Positions 11,285 through 21,915 are shown, counted from the stretch's first letter. The stretch is 64,000 nt of DNA from Serratia sarumanii (GCF_029962605.1 NZ_CP124750.1:806001-870000); one strand, 5' to 3'. Numbers and translations: made by a program. The notes: generated by a model not told the origin, from the letters alone.

Positions 11285-11402
11285 GGCTACTGCGCGTTGT
11301 CATCTTGGGATTGGGCAGTGCTCGCCATCCTCATGGACTGCGTGTCCACTCCGGTGGCTGTGCGCTGGCCGCACCCAATCTGACTTAGCTCGCTACGCCT
11401 GT
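11285..11402. repeat. Nested palindromic intergenic repeat (YPAL/ERIC-like candidate)
   Basis: Between the permease and binding-protein genes lies a nested imperfect palindrome. A central hairpin TGGAC-TGCGT-GTCCA (11334-11348) sits inside arms GCCATCC/GGTGGC, all inside GATTGGG (11309-11315) and CCCAATC (11374-11380). This architecture is typical of short enterobacterial intergenic repeats. Family membership is from memory of their general form. Only one copy is seen in the window, so repetitiveness is not shown here. Confidence 0.55.
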
Positions 11403-11440
11403 TTATTTACTGGCCGACTGCGCTGAGGCGCGCCAGTTGT

Positions 11441-12211
11441 TTATTCCGCCGGCAGCGTCGGTACGTTGCTGTCGAACCAGGTTTGGTAGATCTTGGCGTA
11501 GGTGCCGTCGGCGACGATCTTCTTCAGGCCGGCGTTAATCTTGTTACGCAGTTCGTCGTTGCCTTTGGCGACGGCGATGCCGAAATACTGGCGCTCGAAC
11601 TTGGCGTCGGACACCAGCTTGAAGGCCTTCTCAGGGTGGGTTTTGATATAGAACTTGGCCACGCCGACGTCGCCGACCGCCGCGCCGATGCCGTCTTCAT
11701 ACAGCTCCTGCAGCATCAGCGGCGTATTGTCGAAGCGCTTGATGGCGGTGCTGTTTTTGCCCAGCACATCGGACACCACGATGTCGCCGGTGCTGGAGTT
11801 CACCACGCCGACCTTCAGCGCTTTCAACGCGGCGATGGAATCGACCGTCGAGTCCTGCGGCACGACGATGGCCTGTTCGGCCGGGAAGTAAGGCGCCGAG
11901 AAATCAACCATTTGCTTGCGTTTGTCGGTGATGGTGATGCCGGAAATGATGATATCGCGATCGCCGGAATTCAGCGTGGCGAAGATCCCTTCCCACGGCG
12001 TATTGATCAGTTTGATTTGGAAGCCTTCGGCCTTGGCCACCGCTTTGATGATGTCGATGTCGAACCCTTCCAGCTGTTTTTGGCTGTTTTCAAATTCGAA
12101 CGGCCGATAGGTGCCGCCGGAGCCGACAACGTAGGTAGGTTCAGCCGCCAACGCGGCGGTGGAGAAGGTGGCGGCCAGGCAGGCGCCGATCAGAACTAAA
12201 CGTTTTAACAT
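11441..12211 (-). CDS. Polar amino-acid ABC transporter, periplasmic substrate-binding protein
   Basis: 256 residues. The start at 12211 gives a classical signal peptide (MLKRLVLIGACLAATFSTAA, cleavage near ALAAEP) and has GGGGAT upstream; the longer frame from 12241 is rejected. It is a family-3 solute-binding protein with TYRPFEFENSQ at the start, the GFDIDIIKAVAK motif and the IISGITITDKRKQMVDFSAPY motif that contacts the alpha-amino/carboxyl group. It delivers a polar or basic amino acid to the permease; which one is not determinable by eye. It is the first gene of the transporter operon. Confidence 0.93.
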   Translation of the reverse strand: MLKRLVLIGACLAATFSTAALAAEPTYVVGSGGTYRPFEFENSQKQLEGFDIDIIKAVAKAEGFQIKLINTPWEGIFATLNSGDRDIIISGITITDKRKQMVDFSAPYFPAEQAIVVPQDSTVDSIAALKALKVGVVNSSTGDIVVSDVLGKNSTAIKRFDNTPLMLQELYEDGIGAAVGDVGVAKFYIKTHPEKAFKLVSDAKFERQYFGIAVAKGNDELRNKINAGLKKIVADGTYAKIYQTWFDSNVPTLPAE

Positions 12212-12249
12212 CGCGATCCCCGATAATGAAAGGTTATACATTGGAGTTA

Positions 12250-12272
12250 TTTATGCACTAGTAGTGCATAAA
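12250..12272. promoter_or_regulatory. Perfect operator-like palindrome upstream of the binding-protein gene
   Basis: TTTATGCACTA and TAGTGCATAAA are perfect 11-base arms around a single central G, about 40 bases ahead of the binding-protein ATG. Its place in the presumed promoter region suggests an operator. The half-sites resemble the TGCAC/GTGCA halves of NtrC sites, but the spacing is two bases short. The regulator is unknown. Confidence 0.5.
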
Positions 12273-12614
12273 AATAAGCTTCAATGAATGAAAGTGCAAC
12301 CGCTGTATGAGGATTATTCTTTCTATGGTGGTAAATATTCATTTTTTGCATTGCTGTGGCGTAAGCGATGGGCCGGTAAGCGGCGGTGCAGTGATTCTTG
12401 CTGCATAATGGAGGAAGGGCAGTGTGTCTCTCATCGGAAAACGCGCCGCGCGCGTCGGGTAAAAGGGGCTTTTTTTGCCGCTTTCGCCGCGGATTTGGGT
12501 TATAAACTCGGGAACCCTTCATCCGTATTCTGAATTTGGCGTTGAAATGCCGCTCTCAGTGTGGAGTCCAACGAGAAGTTGTGGGATGATTGGTCGGTTT
12601 TTCAGGGGGCGGAG
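12273..12614. promoter_or_regulatory. Intergenic region between transporter operon and ftsB
   Basis: About 340 bases without a convincing gene. The part near 12470-12540 probably holds the ftsB promoter, because E. coli ftsB follows a similar spacer. A GGAG precedes the ftsB ATG at 12615. No repeat, tRNA or clear terminator was seen. Confidence 0.35.
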
Positions 12615-12935
12615 ATGGGAAAACTTACGCTGCTATTGCTGGCATTGCTCGGTTGGTTACAGTATTCACTGTGGCTGGGCAAAAATGGTATTCACGATTA
12701 CGTGCGGGTCAATGAAGACGTTGCGGTCCAGCAGGGCAACAACGCCAAGTTGAAAGCGCGTAACGATCAGCTGTTTGCCGAAATCGACGATTTGAACGGC
12801 GGACAGGAAGCGATCGAAGAGCGTGCGCGTAATGAGCTGGGCATGATCAAGCCCGGTGAGACTTTCTATCGTCTGGTTCCTGACCAATCCAGACGCAACG
12901 CGGCGTCTTCCTCGCAAAACAACGCACAAAAATAA
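12615..12935 (+). CDS. ftsB: Cell division protein FtsB
   Basis: 106 residues. An N-terminal transmembrane helix (residues 3-21, [19 protein letters not shown]) is followed by a periplasmic coiled coil (about residues 30-70, [21 protein letters not shown]). The sequence is nearly that of E. coli FtsB. It forms the FtsQLB complex at the division septum. The start at 12615 matches the family; an upstream in-frame ATG at 12561 would put 18 polar residues before the membrane helix. It heads the ftsB-ispD-ispF-truD-surE-pcm run, with ispD three bases downstream. Confidence 0.96.
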   Translation: MGKLTLLLLALLGWLQYSLWLGKNGIHDYVRVNEDVAVQQGNNAKLKARNDQLFAEIDDLNGGQEAIEERARNELGMIKPGETFYRLVPDQSRRNAASSSQNNAQK

Positions 12936-12938
12936 CGC

Positions 12939-13646
12939 ATGAATCACTCCGCAGGCACCTTTCCCTCGGTGATTGCCGTCCTGCCCGCTGCCGGTATCGG
13001 CAGCCGCATGCAGGCGGAATGCCCGAAGCAATATTTAACTATCGGCCGGCATAGTATCGTCGAACACGCCATCCATGCCCTGTTGCGCCACCCGCGTATC
13101 GAGCGGGTGATCGTGGCGATCGGCCCCGAAGATCGCCAGTTCGAACAGTTGCCGATCGCCCAGGATCCGCGGGTGATCGTCACCGAGGGCGGCAAGCAGC
13201 GCGCGGATTCGGTGATGGCCGGGCTGAATCTGGCGGGCGATGCGGACTGGGTGCTGGTGCACGACGCCGCGCGCCCCTGCCTGCACGCCGACGATCTCGA
13301 GCGCCTGCTGGCGATTACCGCACACAGTAAGGTCGGCGGCATTCTCGCCGCGCCGGTGCGCGACACCATGAAACGCGCCGAACCCGGCCGCGAAACCATC
13401 GCCCATACCGTCGATCGGCAGGATCTGTGGCACGCGCTGACGCCGCAGCTGTTTCCGCTGCCGTTGCTCAAGCAGTGCCTGCAGCGCGCGCTGGATGAAG
13501 GCGCGAACGTCACCGACGAAGCCTCGGCGCTGGAGCATTGCGGTTACCATCCGCTGCTGATCGCCGGCCGGGCGGACAACATTAAAGTAACGCGGCCGGA
13601 GGATTTGGCGCTGGCGGCGTTCTATTTGACTCAGTTAGACAATTAA
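12939..13646 (+). CDS. ispD: 2-C-methyl-D-erythritol 4-phosphate cytidylyltransferase
   Basis: 235 residues. It transfers CMP from CTP to MEP in the non-mevalonate isoprenoid pathway. The N-terminal nucleotide-binding [20 protein letters not shown] motif is canonical, with the glycine-rich loop and catalytic Arg/Lys, and [10 protein letters not shown] is the second signature. It lies three bases after ftsB and ten before ispF, the usual enterobacterial order. Confidence 0.97.
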   Translation: MNHSAGTFPSVIAVLPAAGIGSRMQAECPKQYLTIGRHSIVEHAIHALLRHPRIERVIVAIGPEDRQFEQLPIAQDPRVIVTEGGKQRADSVMAGLNLAGDADWVLVHDAARPCLHADDLERLLAITAHSKVGGILAAPVRDTMKRAEPGRETIAHTVDRQDLWHALTPQLFPLPLLKQCLQRALDEGANVTDEASALEHCGYHPLLIAGRADNIKVTRPEDLALAAFYLTQLDN

Positions 13647-13656
13647 GGAGCGCACC

Positions 13657-14130
13657 ATGCGTATCGGTCACGGTTTTGACGTACATAAATTCGGCGGCGA
13701 AGGCCCGTTGGTGATCGGCGGTGTTCGCATCCCTTACGACAAAGGTTTGCTGGCCCACTCCGACGGTGACGTCGCGCTGCACGCCGCGACCGATGCCCTG
13801 CTGGGCGCGGCGGCGCTGGGCGATATCGGCAAGCTGTTCCCCGATACCGATCCGGCGTTCAAAGGCGTCGACAGCCGCGAACTGCTGCGCGAAGCCTGGA
13901 AACGCATTCGCGCCAAAGGGTATCGCCTCGGCAACCTCGATATCACCATTATCGCCCAGGCGCCGAAAATGGCGCCGCACATCCCGCAGATGCGCGTTTT
14001 CCTGGCGGAAGATCTGCAGTGCCATATGGATGACGTCAACGTGAAGGCCACCACCACCGAGCAGCTCGGCTTCACCGGGCGCGGTGAGGGCATCGCCTGC
14101 GAAGCGGTTGCCTTGCTGATCAAGGAATAA
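13657..14130 (+). CDS. ispF: 2-C-methyl-D-erythritol 2,4-cyclodiphosphate synthase
   Basis: 157 residues, normal for this trimeric zinc enzyme. Asp8 and His10 of GHGFDVHKF bind the metal, with a third ligand in the [12 protein letters not shown] motif. The C-terminal [18 protein letters not shown] segment binds the cytidine. It converts the IspD/IspE product to MEcPP. AAGGAG precedes the ATG. ispD and ispF are separate genes, not fused. Confidence 0.98.
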   Translation: MRIGHGFDVHKFGGEGPLVIGGVRIPYDKGLLAHSDGDVALHAATDALLGAAALGDIGKLFPDTDPAFKGVDSRELLREAWKRIRAKGYRLGNLDITIIAQAPKMAPHIPQMRVFLAEDLQCHMDDVNVKATTTEQLGFTGRGEGIACEAVALLIKE

Positions 14131-14134
14131 CCGC

Positions 14135-15181
14135 ATGGATATGGCGAATCTGACCTGGCTGCATGGCCGGCCGCAGAGCACCGGGGTGTTGAAAGCCAAT
14201 CCGGAAGATTTCGTGGTGGTGGAAGATCTGGGCTTTGCACCGGACGGTGAAGGCGAGCACGTGCTGGTGAACATCCGCAAAAACGGCTGCAATACCCAGT
14301 TCGTGGCCGACTATCTGGCGCGCTTCGCCAGTATTCACGCCCGTTCCGTCAGCTATGCCGGCTTGAAGGATCGCCACGCGGTGACCGAACAGTGGTTCTG
14401 CCTGCATATGCCGGGCAAGGACACGCCGGATTTCTCCCGGTTTGCGCTGGAAGGCTGCGAGGTGCTCTCGTATGCCCGCCACCTGCGTAAAATGCGCATC
14501 GGCAACCTGAAGGGCAACCACTTTACGCTGGTGCTGCGCCAGATTTCAGATCGTCAGGACGTTGAGCGCCGTCTGCAGGCCATCGCCGCGCAGGGCGTGC
14601 CGAACTACTTCGGCAGCCAGCGTTTCGGCCGTGGCGGCAACAACCTGGTGATGGCGCGCCGCTGGGCGAATGATGAAATTCGCGTCAAAGAGCGTAGCAA
14701 GCGCAGTTTTTACCTCTCTGCCAGCCGCAGCGCGCTGTTTAATCTGGTCGCGAGCAGGCGCCTGACGGACGGCCTGCAGCGCACCGTGCTGGAAGGTGAC
14801 GCCCTGCAGCTGAGCGGCCGCGGCAGCTGGTTTGTCGCCAAAGCCGATGAGCTGGAGACGTTGCAACAGCGCTTGGATGCCGGTGAGCTGGTTGTCACCG
14901 CGACGTTGCCGGGCGACGGCGAGCCGGGCACCGCCGGCAGCGCGTTGGCATTTGAACAACAATGCTTGGCGGAGCAGCCGGAATTGCTTACGCTTTTAAA
15001 GCGCGAGCGTGTCGACCCCACTCGTCGGGCCCTGCTGCTGCAGCCGCAAAATATGCGGTGGAGCTGGTGGGATGACGTTACCGTGGAACTGCGCTTCTGG
15101 CTGCCGGCAGGCAGCTTCGCCACCAGCGTGGTTCGCGAGATCATGCAGCAGGATGACAGCGATGCGGATATTGCTGAGTAA
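14135..15181 (+). CDS. truD: tRNA pseudouridine(13) synthase
   Basis: 348 residues. TruD makes pseudouridine 13 in tRNA-Glu. The catalytic aspartate lies in [14 protein letters not shown], near residue 80, and the [14 protein letters not shown] and insertion-domain features are present. It starts four bases after ispF. Its end overlaps the surE start by 20 bases in another frame, indicating tight coupling. Confidence 0.97.
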   Translation: MDMANLTWLHGRPQSTGVLKANPEDFVVVEDLGFAPDGEGEHVLVNIRKNGCNTQFVADYLARFASIHARSVSYAGLKDRHAVTEQWFCLHMPGKDTPDFSRFALEGCEVLSYARHLRKMRIGNLKGNHFTLVLRQISDRQDVERRLQAIAAQGVPNYFGSQRFGRGGNNLVMARRWANDEIRVKERSKRSFYLSASRSALFNLVASRRLTDGLQRTVLEGDALQLSGRGSWFVAKADELETLQQRLDAGELVVTATLPGDGEPGTAGSALAFEQQCLAEQPELLTLLKRERVDPTRRALLLQPQNMRWSWWDDVTVELRFWLPAGSFATSVVREIMQQDDSDADIAE

Positions 15182-15923
15182 CGATGACGGCGTCAGCGCT
15201 CCGGGCATTCAGGTGCTGGCGGCGGCGCTGCGGGAATTCGCCGAAGTGCAGGTTGTGGCGCCGGATCGTAACCGCAGCGGCTCTTCCAATGCCTTAACGC
15301 TGGAGTCGCCGCTGCGCACGCAGACGCTGGCCAACGGGGATATTGCGGTGCTGCAGGGGACGCCGACCGACTGCGTTTACCTTGGCGTCAACGCCTTGAT
15401 GCGCCCGGCGCCCGATATCGTGGTCTCCGGCATCAACGCCGGGCCGAATTTAGGCGACGACGTCATCTATTCCGGCACCGTCGCGGCGGCGATGGAGGGC
15501 CGGCACCTGGGGCTGCCGGCGCTGGCGGTGTCGCTGAACGGCCACCGGCACTACGCGACCGCCGCCGTCATTACCTGCCGCATCCTGCGCGCGCTGCAGC
15601 GAGAACCGTTGCGAACCGGAAAAATCCTGAATATCAACGTACCGGATCTGCCGCTGGCGGAGATCAAAGGCCTGCGCGTGACCCGCTGCGGCAGCCGCCA
15701 TCCAGCCGACAAGGTCTTCTGCCAGCAGGATCCGCGCGGACAAAATATCTACTGGATCGGGCCGCCTGGTGATAAATTTGATGCCGGGCCGGATACCGAC
15801 TTTGCGGCGGTGGAACAAGGCTATGTGGCGATAACGCCGCTGCAGGTGGATTTAACCGCCTACGCGGCGCAAGAAGTCGTGAAAACATGGTTAACCAAAG
15901 CAGAGGTTAGCGGGGAATGGTGA
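15162..15923 (+). CDS. surE: 5'/3'-nucleotidase SurE (survival protein)
   Basis: 253 residues from the ATG at 15162, which gives the invariant [15 protein letters not shown]; the metal-binding Asp8 and Asp9 sit there. A longer frame from 15009 runs inside truD and is not conserved. The other metal site residues are in [10 protein letters not shown] and [18 protein letters not shown]. It dephosphorylates nucleoside monophosphates and short polyphosphate and helps stationary-phase survival. It overlaps truD and, by seven bases, pcm. Confidence 0.97.
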   Translation: MRILLSNDDGVSAPGIQVLAAALREFAEVQVVAPDRNRSGSSNALTLESPLRTQTLANGDIAVLQGTPTDCVYLGVNALMRPAPDIVVSGINAGPNLGDDVIYSGTVAAAMEGRHLGLPALAVSLNGHRHYATAAVITCRILRALQREPLRTGKILNINVPDLPLAEIKGLRVTRCGSRHPADKVFCQQDPRGQNIYWIGPPGDKFDAGPDTDFAAVEQGYVAITPLQVDLTAYAAQEVVKTWLTKAEVSGEW

Positions 15924-16543
15924 ACAAGCGCATGCAAACATTGCTGACGCAGCTGCGGCAGCAGGGGATCCGGGACGAAAAGCTGCTGCGGGCGATCGAG
16001 GCGGTGCCGCGCGAGCGTTTTGTCGACGAAGCGCTGGATCATAAGGCCTACGAAAACACCGCATTGCCGATCGGCTCCGGCCAGACCATTTCCCAGCCTT
16101 ATATGGTGGCGCGGATGACCGAACTGCTGAATCTGACGCCCACCTCGCGGGTGCTGGAGATCGGCACCGGTTCCGGCTATCAGACCGCCATCCTGGCGCA
16201 TCTGGTGCAACACGTTTGTTCCGTCGAACGCATCAAGGGGTTGCAGTGGCAGGCCAAGCGCCGCCTGAAGCAGCTCGATCTCCACAATGTTTCCACCCGC
16301 CACGGCGATGGCTGGCAGGGCTGGGCGTCGCGCGGCCCGTTCGATGCGATCATCGTCACTGCCGCGCCGCCGGAGATCCCGCAGGCGCTGGTGGAACAGT
16401 TGGACGACGGCGGTATTCTGGTGTTGCCGGTGGGGGAGCAGGCTCAAACTCTCAAACGCATTCAGCGTCATGGCAACGAGTTCGTTGTCGATGCGGTAGA
16501 AGCGGTGCGCTTTGTGCCACTGGTGAAAGGCGAATTGGCCTAG
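15917..16543 (+). CDS. pcm: Protein-L-isoaspartate O-methyltransferase
   Basis: 208 residues. It methylates L-isoaspartyl residues with SAM to start repair of aged proteins. The SAM-binding motif [17 protein letters not shown], the active-site region [17 protein letters not shown] and motif [10 protein letters not shown] are present. It overlaps the end of surE by seven bases. With surE, nlpD and rpoS it forms the conserved stress-survival neighbourhood. Confidence 0.97.
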   Translation: MVNKRMQTLLTQLRQQGIRDEKLLRAIEAVPRERFVDEALDHKAYENTALPIGSGQTISQPYMVARMTELLNLTPTSRVLEIGTGSGYQTAILAHLVQHVCSVERIKGLQWQAKRRLKQLDLHNVSTRHGDGWQGWASRGPFDAIIVTAAPPEIPQALVEQLDDGGILVLPVGEQAQTLKRIQRHGNEFVVDAVEAVRFVPLVKGELA

Positions 16544-16850
16544 CGATCGTCTGATTTTTCGACCGTCGGCAAAATCTGTTGCACTTTCATCATGCCCGGA
16601 TAAGGTTTTCTCGTTCCAATCAGGTTAATTTTCACTAGAATTGGCCTTTCTACGTAGTTGTCTTATGGTGCGGCAACGCCAATCTGGTTAGCATTGGCGC
16701 GCGTTTTGATGCTCCGGCGCGAGATGACCTGGCATTCAGGGATCGGCCGGCGGCGCCTTTACATCGCAGAAACTGGGAAGTGGCAAAAGCTCGGCTACGA
16801 TGTAAAGGGTATTTTGGATATATCACTGATATTGCTGTCATGGGGGAAGC
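16544..16850. promoter_or_regulatory. pcm-nlpD intergenic region
   Basis: 307 bases with no gene I can support. It should hold the nlpD promoter, as nlpD-rpoS co-transcription starts here in E. coli. No strong terminator was seen after pcm. The main rpoS promoter in enterics lies further on, inside nlpD. Confidence 0.35.
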
Positions 16851-17867
16851 ATGAGCACGGGAAGCCCAATGATTACGTTACGCCGGGTTGCGGTGTGTAC
16901 GATGGTAAGTTTGTGGTTGGCGGGTTGTACGAACAATGCCTCAACGTCGGCCCCTATCAGCAGCGTGGGTGGCGGCGGCGCCGTTCCATCCGGCAATAAT
17001 AATGGCGGGGCGCAGCAGGCCAGTCCAGAGGGCCGCATTGTTTATAACCGCAGTTATAACGCCATTCCTAAAGGGAGTTACAGCGGCGGCGACACCTATA
17101 CGGTCAAGCGCGGCGACACGCTGTTTTATATTGCCTGGATCACCGGCAACGATTTCCGCGACCTGGCGCAGCGCAACAATATTCCCGAGCCATACAGCCT
17201 GAATGTTGGCCAAACCATTCAGCTTGGTAATGGTTCCGCCAACGGCGGCGGCGGTATGTTGGCGACGACTGACGCGACCCAAGGCGGCGTTCCGAAGCCA
17301 CCTTCCACCTCCCAGATCCAGACGGCAACGGTTGATTCTCAATCAACTAACGCGTATTCTGAAAACTCGGGTAAACAGAATGTAGGTAAGATGTTACCTG
17401 CAGCAGGGGCCGCAGCGGTTGGGACCGCGGCTGCGCCTGTTACCGCGCCGGAAGCCGCTCCACCAGTGAGCAGCACCGTCAGCAACAGCGCTCCGGTCAG
17501 TACCTGGAGATGGCCGACTGACGGTAAGGTTATTGATAACTTTTCCTCATCAGAAGGTGGGAATAAGGGTGTCGATATCGCCGGTTCCCGTGGGCAGCCG
17601 ATCTTCGCTACCGCCGATGGCCGCGTAGTGTATGCAGGCAACGCTTTACGGGGTTACGGTAATCTAATCATCATCAAACATAATGATGATTACCTGAGCG
17701 CCTACGCTCATAACGACACAATGCTGGTCCGGGAACAACAAGAAGTGAAGGCGGGTCAAAAAATAGCCACCATGGGTAGCACCGGTACCAGTTCAGTACG
17801 TTTGCATTTTGAAATTCGTTACAAGGGGAAATCCGTAAACCCGCTGCGTTATCTTCCGCAGCGATAG
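16851..17867 (+). CDS. nlpD: Murein hydrolase activator NlpD (outer-membrane lipoprotein)
   Basis: 338 residues. The signal peptide ends in a lipobox, LAGC, with the lipidated Cys at about residue 25. A LysM domain follows at about residues 82-125 ([24 protein letters not shown]), then a Ser/Thr/Pro/Ala-rich linker, then a C-terminal M23/LytM domain (about residues 220-338). The LytM domain lacks the full HxGxD zinc set (it reads [10 protein letters not shown]), as expected for a degenerate activator. It activates the amidase AmiC at the septum. It is slightly shorter than E. coli NlpD because the Gln/Pro linker is reduced. Confidence 0.95.
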   Translation: MSTGSPMITLRRVAVCTMVSLWLAGCTNNASTSAPISSVGGGGAVPSGNNNGGAQQASPEGRIVYNRSYNAIPKGSYSGGDTYTVKRGDTLFYIAWITGNDFRDLAQRNNIPEPYSLNVGQTIQLGNGSANGGGGMLATTDATQGGVPKPPSTSQIQTATVDSQSTNAYSENSGKQNVGKMLPAAGAAAVGTAAAPVTAPEAAPPVSSTVSNSAPVSTWRWPTDGKVIDNFSSSEGGNKGVDIAGSRGQPIFATADGRVVYAGNALRGYGNLIIIKHNDDYLSAYAHNDTMLVREQQEVKAGQKIATMGSTGTSSVRLHFEIRYKGKSVNPLRYLPQR

Positions 17868-17921
17868 ATTGGGCAGAATACGCTGAGATTCTGCTCGCGG
17901 TATCACGGGTAGGAGCAGCAT

Positions 17922-18920
17922 ATGAGCCAAAATACGCTGAAAGTTAACGAGTTACATGATGATGCGGATTTCGACGAGAATGGAGCTGAGGCCGAGTCGT
18001 TTGATGAAAAAGCGCTGGTAGAAGAAGAGACCAGCGAGAACGATTTAGCGGAAGAAGAGCTGTTGTCTCAAGGCGTTACGCAACGCGTATTGGATGCGAC
18101 GCAGCTCTATCTGGGTGAGATCGGTTATTCACCTCTGCTGACCGCAGAGGAAGAAGTCTATTTTGCGCGGCGTGCTCTGCGCGGTGACGTGCCGTCCCGC
18201 CGCCGCATGATTGAAAGCAACCTGCGGCTGGTGGTGAAAATCGCCCGCCGCTACAGCAACCGCGGTCTGGCACTGCTGGATCTGATCGAAGAGGGTAACC
18301 TCGGTCTGATTCGCGCAGTGGAAAAATTCGACCCGGAACGCGGTTTCCGCTTCTCCACTTACGCAACCTGGTGGATCCGTCAGACGATTGAACGGGCGAT
18401 CATGAACCAAACCCGTACCATTCGTTTGCCTATCCATATCGTCAAAGAACTGAATGTCTATCTGCGCACCGCGCGCGAGCTTTCCCACAAGCTGGATCAT
18501 GAACCGAGCGCTGAAGAGATTGCCGAGCAACTCGACAAGCCGGTGGATGACGTCAGCCGCATGCTGCGTCTGAATGAGCGCATCACCTCGGTGGATACGC
18601 CGCTGGGCGGGGATTCGGAGAAAGCGCTGCTGGACATTCTGGCCGACGAGAAGGACAACGGGCCTGAAGACACCACGCAAGACGACGATATGAAGCAAAG
18701 CATCGTCAAATGGCTGTTCGAACTGAACGCCAAACAGCGTGAAGTGTTGGCGCGTCGTTTCGGCCTGCTGGGCTATGAAGCGGCGACGCTGGAAGACGTA
18801 GGCCGGGAGATTGGCCTGACGCGCGAGCGCGTCCGTCAGATTCAGGTTGAAGGTCTGCGCCGTCTGCGTGAGATTCTGCAGATGCAGGGCCTTAGCATTG
18901 AGGCGCTGTTCCGCGAATAA
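17922..18920 (+). CDS. rpoS: RNA polymerase sigma factor RpoS (sigma-38)
   Basis: 332 residues, close to the 330 of E. coli. Region 2 ([37 protein letters not shown], about residues 97-134) and the -10-recognition helix with [10 protein letters not shown] are canonical. Region 4.2 ends in [16 protein letters not shown]. It directs stationary-phase and general stress transcription. It is 54 bases after nlpD; in relatives this leader folds on the start site and is opened by sRNAs with Hfq, which I infer but cannot show here. Confidence 0.98.
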   Translation: MSQNTLKVNELHDDADFDENGAEAESFDEKALVEEETSENDLAEEELLSQGVTQRVLDATQLYLGEIGYSPLLTAEEEVYFARRALRGDVPSRRRMIESNLRLVVKIARRYSNRGLALLDLIEEGNLGLIRAVEKFDPERGFRFSTYATWWIRQTIERAIMNQTRTIRLPIHIVKELNVYLRTARELSHKLDHEPSAEEIAEQLDKPVDDVSRMLRLNERITSVDTPLGGDSEKALLDILADEKDNGPEDTTQDDDMKQSIVKWLFELNAKQREVLARRFGLLGYEAATLEDVGREIGLTRERVRQIQVEGLRRLREILQMQGLSIEALFRE

Positions 18921-18945
18921 CGCCGGTTGTTGAACCGCATCAAAT

Positions 18946-18978
18946 AAAAACGGTGAGCGTCATGCTCACCGTTTTTTT
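18946..18978 (+). terminator. Bidirectional-looking terminator between rpoS and mutS
   Basis: AAAAACGGTGAGC, loop GTCAT and GCTCACCGTTTTT form a perfect 13-bp stem with A and T runs on both sides. It can serve both the rpoS and the convergent mutS transcripts. Confidence 0.9.
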
Positions 18979-18999
18979 ATGCCCGCGTTTGGCGCCAGA

Positions 19000-21555
19000 C
19001 TACACCATATTTTTCAGCCGGTAGATCCATTCCAGCGCCTGGCGCGGCGACAGGGAATCCGGATCCAGCGCTTCCAGGGCTTCAACCGCCGGCGAGGTTT
19101 CTTCCTGCAGCAGCGTCATCTGGGTGGCATCGACGCTGCCCGAGGCGGTGTGGCTGGAGATAGACTCCAGCTCGCGCAGCTTCTGGCGGGCGCGCTTGAT
19201 GACGTCGCGCGGTACGCCGGCCAATGCGGCGACCGCCAGGCCATAGCTTTTGCTGGCGGCACCGTCCTGCACGCTGTGCATGAAGGCGATGGTATCGCCA
19301 TGTTCGAGCGCGTCCAGATGCACGTTAACCACGCCTTCCATTTTCTCCGGCAGGGTCGTCAGCTCGAAGTAGTGGGTGGCGAACAGCGTCATCGCCTTGA
19401 TGCGGTTGGCCAGGTTCTCGGCGCAGGCCCAGGCCAGCGACAGGCCGTCGTAGGTGGAGGTGCCGCGGCCGATTTCATCCATCAACACCAGACTGTGCTC
19501 GGTGGCGTTGTGCAGGATGTTGGCGGTTTCGGTCATCTCCACCATGAAGGTGGAGCGGCCGGAAGCCAGATCGTCCGCCGCGCCGACGCGGGTGAAGATG
19601 CGATCCACCGGGCCGATGGTGGCCTTGGTGGCCGGCACGTAACTGCCGATGTGCGCCATCAGCACGATCAGCGCCGTTTGCCGCATATAAGTGCTTTTAC
19701 CGCCCATGTTCGGGCCGGTAATGATCAGCATACGGCGCTGTGGCGACAGGGTGAGCGGGTTGGAGATAAACGGCTCGCTCAGCACCTGCTCCACCACCGG
19801 GTGACGGCCTTCGGTAATGCGGATCCCCGGCTGCTCGCTCATGGTCGGGCAAGCGTAGTTCAGGGTATCGGCGCGCTCGGCCAGGTTGGCCAGCACGTCC
19901 AGCTCGGCCAGTGCGGCGGCGCTTTGCTGCAGCTCCGCCAGGTGCGGCAGCAGCAGATCGAACAGCTCGTCGTACAGGCTTTTCTCGATCGCCAGCGCCT
20001 TGCCCTTGGAGGTGAGCACTTTGTCTTCGTACTCTTTCAATTCCGGGATGATGTAGCGCTCGGCGTTTTTCAGCGTCTGACGGCGCACATAGTGGATCGG
20101 CACCAGGTGGCTTTGGCCGCGGCTGACCTGAATGTAGTAGCCGTGTACGCCGTTGAAGCCGACCTTGAGCGTATCCAGCCCCAGCTTTTCACGCTCGCGG
20201 ATCTCCAGCCGATCGAGGTAATCGCTGGCGCCGTCGGCCAGTGCGCGCCACTCGTCCAGCTCGCTGTTGTAACCGGGGGCGATCACGCCGCCGTCGCGCA
20301 CCAGCACCGGCGGGGATTCAATGACCGCGCGCTCCAGCAGCTCGCGCAGCTCGTCGAACTGGCCCACCTGAGACAGCAGCTGCTGCACGTGCGGGGTATC
20401 CACATCTTGCAGCAGCGCGCGAATGTCGGGCAGTTGCTGGAAAGCATGGCGCATGCGCGCCAGATCGCGCGGCCGGGCGGTGCGCAGCGCCAGACGCGCC
20501 AAAATTCGCTCCTGATCGCCCACCTGACGCAGTGAAGGCTGCAGATCGGTGAACAGCTCCTGCAATGCGCCGATCGCCTGTTGGCGGGCGGTGAGAACCT
20601 TGATATCGCGGGTCGGCATGTGCAGCCAGCGTTTCAGCATGCGGCTGCCCATCGGCGTGACCGTGCGATCGAGGATCGCCGCCAGCGTGTTGTCGCTGCC
20701 GCCGGACAGGCTCTGCGTCAGTTCCAGGTTGCGGCGGGTGGCGGCGTCCATGATGATGCCGTCCTGCTGGCGCTCCATGGTGATGCCGCGAATGTGCGGC
20801 AGCGAAGTGCGCTGAGTATCTTTGACGTACTGCAGCAGGCAGCCGGCGGCGCGCAGCGCCTGGTGCGCCTGTTCGACGCCGAAACCGGTCAAATCGCGGG
20901 TGCCGAACTGCAGGTTGAGCTGCTGACGCGCGGTCTCAAGCTCGAATTCCCACAGCGGGCGGCGGCGCAGGCCGTGGCGCTGTTCGATCAGCGCCATTTG
21001 TTCGAAGGTTTCCGGGTAGAGCAGCTCGGCCGGATTGGTGCGCTGCAGCTCGGCGGCCATGGTTTCCAGATCCTGCGGCTCGGCGACGCGAAAGCGGCCG
21101 GAGCTCACGTCCAGCGTGGCGTAGCCGAAGCCGCGCGCGTCCTGCCAGATCGCCGCCAGCAGGTTGTCCTGGCGCTCTTGCAGCAGCGCTTCGTCGGTGA
21201 TGGTGCCGGGCGTGACGATACGCACCACTTTGCGCTCGACCGGCCCTTTACTGGTGGCCGGATCGCCGATCTGCTCGCAGATGGCGACGGACTCGCCGAG
21301 CTGCACCAGCTTGGCCAGGTAGTTCTCTACCGCGTGGTGCGGCACGCCGGCCATCGGGATCGGTTCACCCGCCGAGGCGCCGCGTTTGGTCAGCGAGATA
21401 TCCAGCAGCTGGGAAGCGCGCTTGGCGTCGTCGTAAAACAGCTCGTAGAAGTCGCCCATGCGGTAAAACAGCAGGATTTCAGGATGCTGGGCCTTGAGGC
21501 GCAGGTACTGCTGCATCATCGGCGTATGCGAATCGAGTTTATCGGTGCTATTCAT
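19000..21555 (-). CDS. mutS: DNA mismatch repair protein MutS
   Basis: 851 residues (E. coli 853). The mismatch-contacting Phe-x-Glu is in [11 protein letters not shown] near residue 36. The C-terminal ATPase has Walker [14 protein letters not shown] and Walker [17 protein letters not shown]. The start at 21555 gives [17 protein letters not shown], matching the family; the frame from 21576 adds seven unconserved residues. It recognises mismatches and recruits MutL. It converges on rpoS, as in E. coli. Confidence 0.97.
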   Translation of the reverse strand: MNSTDKLDSHTPMMQQYLRLKAQHPEILLFYRMGDFYELFYDDAKRASQLLDISLTKRGASAGEPIPMAGVPHHAVENYLAKLVQLGESVAICEQIGDPATSKGPVERKVVRIVTPGTITDEALLQERQDNLLAAIWQDARGFGYATLDVSSGRFRVAEPQDLETMAAELQRTNPAELLYPETFEQMALIEQRHGLRRRPLWEFELETARQQLNLQFGTRDLTGFGVEQAHQALRAAGCLLQYVKDTQRTSLPHIRGITMERQQDGIIMDAATRRNLELTQSLSGGSDNTLAAILDRTVTPMGSRMLKRWLHMPTRDIKVLTARQQAIGALQELFTDLQPSLRQVGDQERILARLALRTARPRDLARMRHAFQQLPDIRALLQDVDTPHVQQLLSQVGQFDELRELLERAVIESPPVLVRDGGVIAPGYNSELDEWRALADGASDYLDRLEIREREKLGLDTLKVGFNGVHGYYIQVSRGQSHLVPIHYVRRQTLKNAERYIIPELKEYEDKVLTSKGKALAIEKSLYDELFDLLLPHLAELQQSAAALAELDVLANLAERADTLNYACPTMSEQPGIRITEGRHPVVEQVLSEPFISNPLTLSPQRRMLIITGPNMGGKSTYMRQTALIVLMAHIGSYVPATKATIGPVDRIFTRVGAADDLASGRSTFMVEMTETANILHNATEHSLVLMDEIGRGTSTYDGLSLAWACAENLANRIKAMTLFATHYFELTTLPEKMEGVVNVHLDALEHGDTIAFMHSVQDGAASKSYGLAVAALAGVPRDVIKRARQKLRELESISSHTASGSVDATQMTLLQEETSPAVEALEALDPDSLSPRQALEWIYRLKNMV

Positions 21556-21827
21556 GCGATTATTTTTCCAATCCATTGAATGTAAAGGGAACTGTGATTT
21601 TCATTGTCGTCATTCGCTATCACATTGTTTCAGCAGGCGCCGCCCCATTCAGCGCTTGGCGGGCGGCGCAAATCAAATCATCAAAACGCCAAACGGCGCG
21701 CTCAAACCCGAGGTTTGCACAGACGCTTATACTAGCCCAGCGGGCAATCGGCTGTCACAGGTAAAAATGGGAAGCGCTGCGCAAGGAGGAGTTGTAACGA
21801 AGCGAGATTGTCGTTCGCCTGCGGGCA
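21556..21827. promoter_or_regulatory. mutS upstream region
   Basis: About 270 bases between the mutS start and the first direct-repeat copy. It must contain the minus-strand mutS promoter. Nothing gene-like is supported; an open frame through it has no conserved features. Confidence 0.3.
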
Positions 21828-21887
21828 ACAACGCAAGTCGCCGCCCGTTGAGGCGGCGTGGAGTTTATTGCGCGGCGGTGAGGGGCA
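21828..21887. repeat. 60-bp direct repeat, copy 1 (mutS side of the Fic module)
   Basis: This stretch matches 22889-22948 at 59 of 60 positions; the one difference is T versus C in the hairpin loop. The repeat carries the last codons and stop of the gene ending at 22926, plus its GC-rich hairpin (CGCCGCC/GGCGGCG). Here it is detached from any such gene, so it looks like a displaced duplicate of that gene's 3' end. Confidence 0.9.
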
Positions 21888-21906
21888 TGAAGTTATGTAC
21901 AATCCT

Positions 21907-21915
21907 TGATATAAT
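21907..21915 (+). promoter_or_regulatory. Extended -10 promoter for the candidate antitoxin gene
   Basis: TGATATAAT combines a perfect TATAAT with an extended TGn element. It starts 20 bases after direct-repeat copy 1 and lies about 33 bases before the small gene's ATG. A -35 is not clear, which is acceptable for extended -10 promoters. Confidence 0.6.

Noticed and set aside
12250..12272. NtrC binding site
   Set aside because: Half-sites are similar, but the spacing is two bases shorter than the consensus and no sigma-54 promoter is visible.
18979..20535. 518-codon open frame antisense to mutS
   Set aside because: Shadow of mutS, low-complexity His/Gln/Arg-rich composition.
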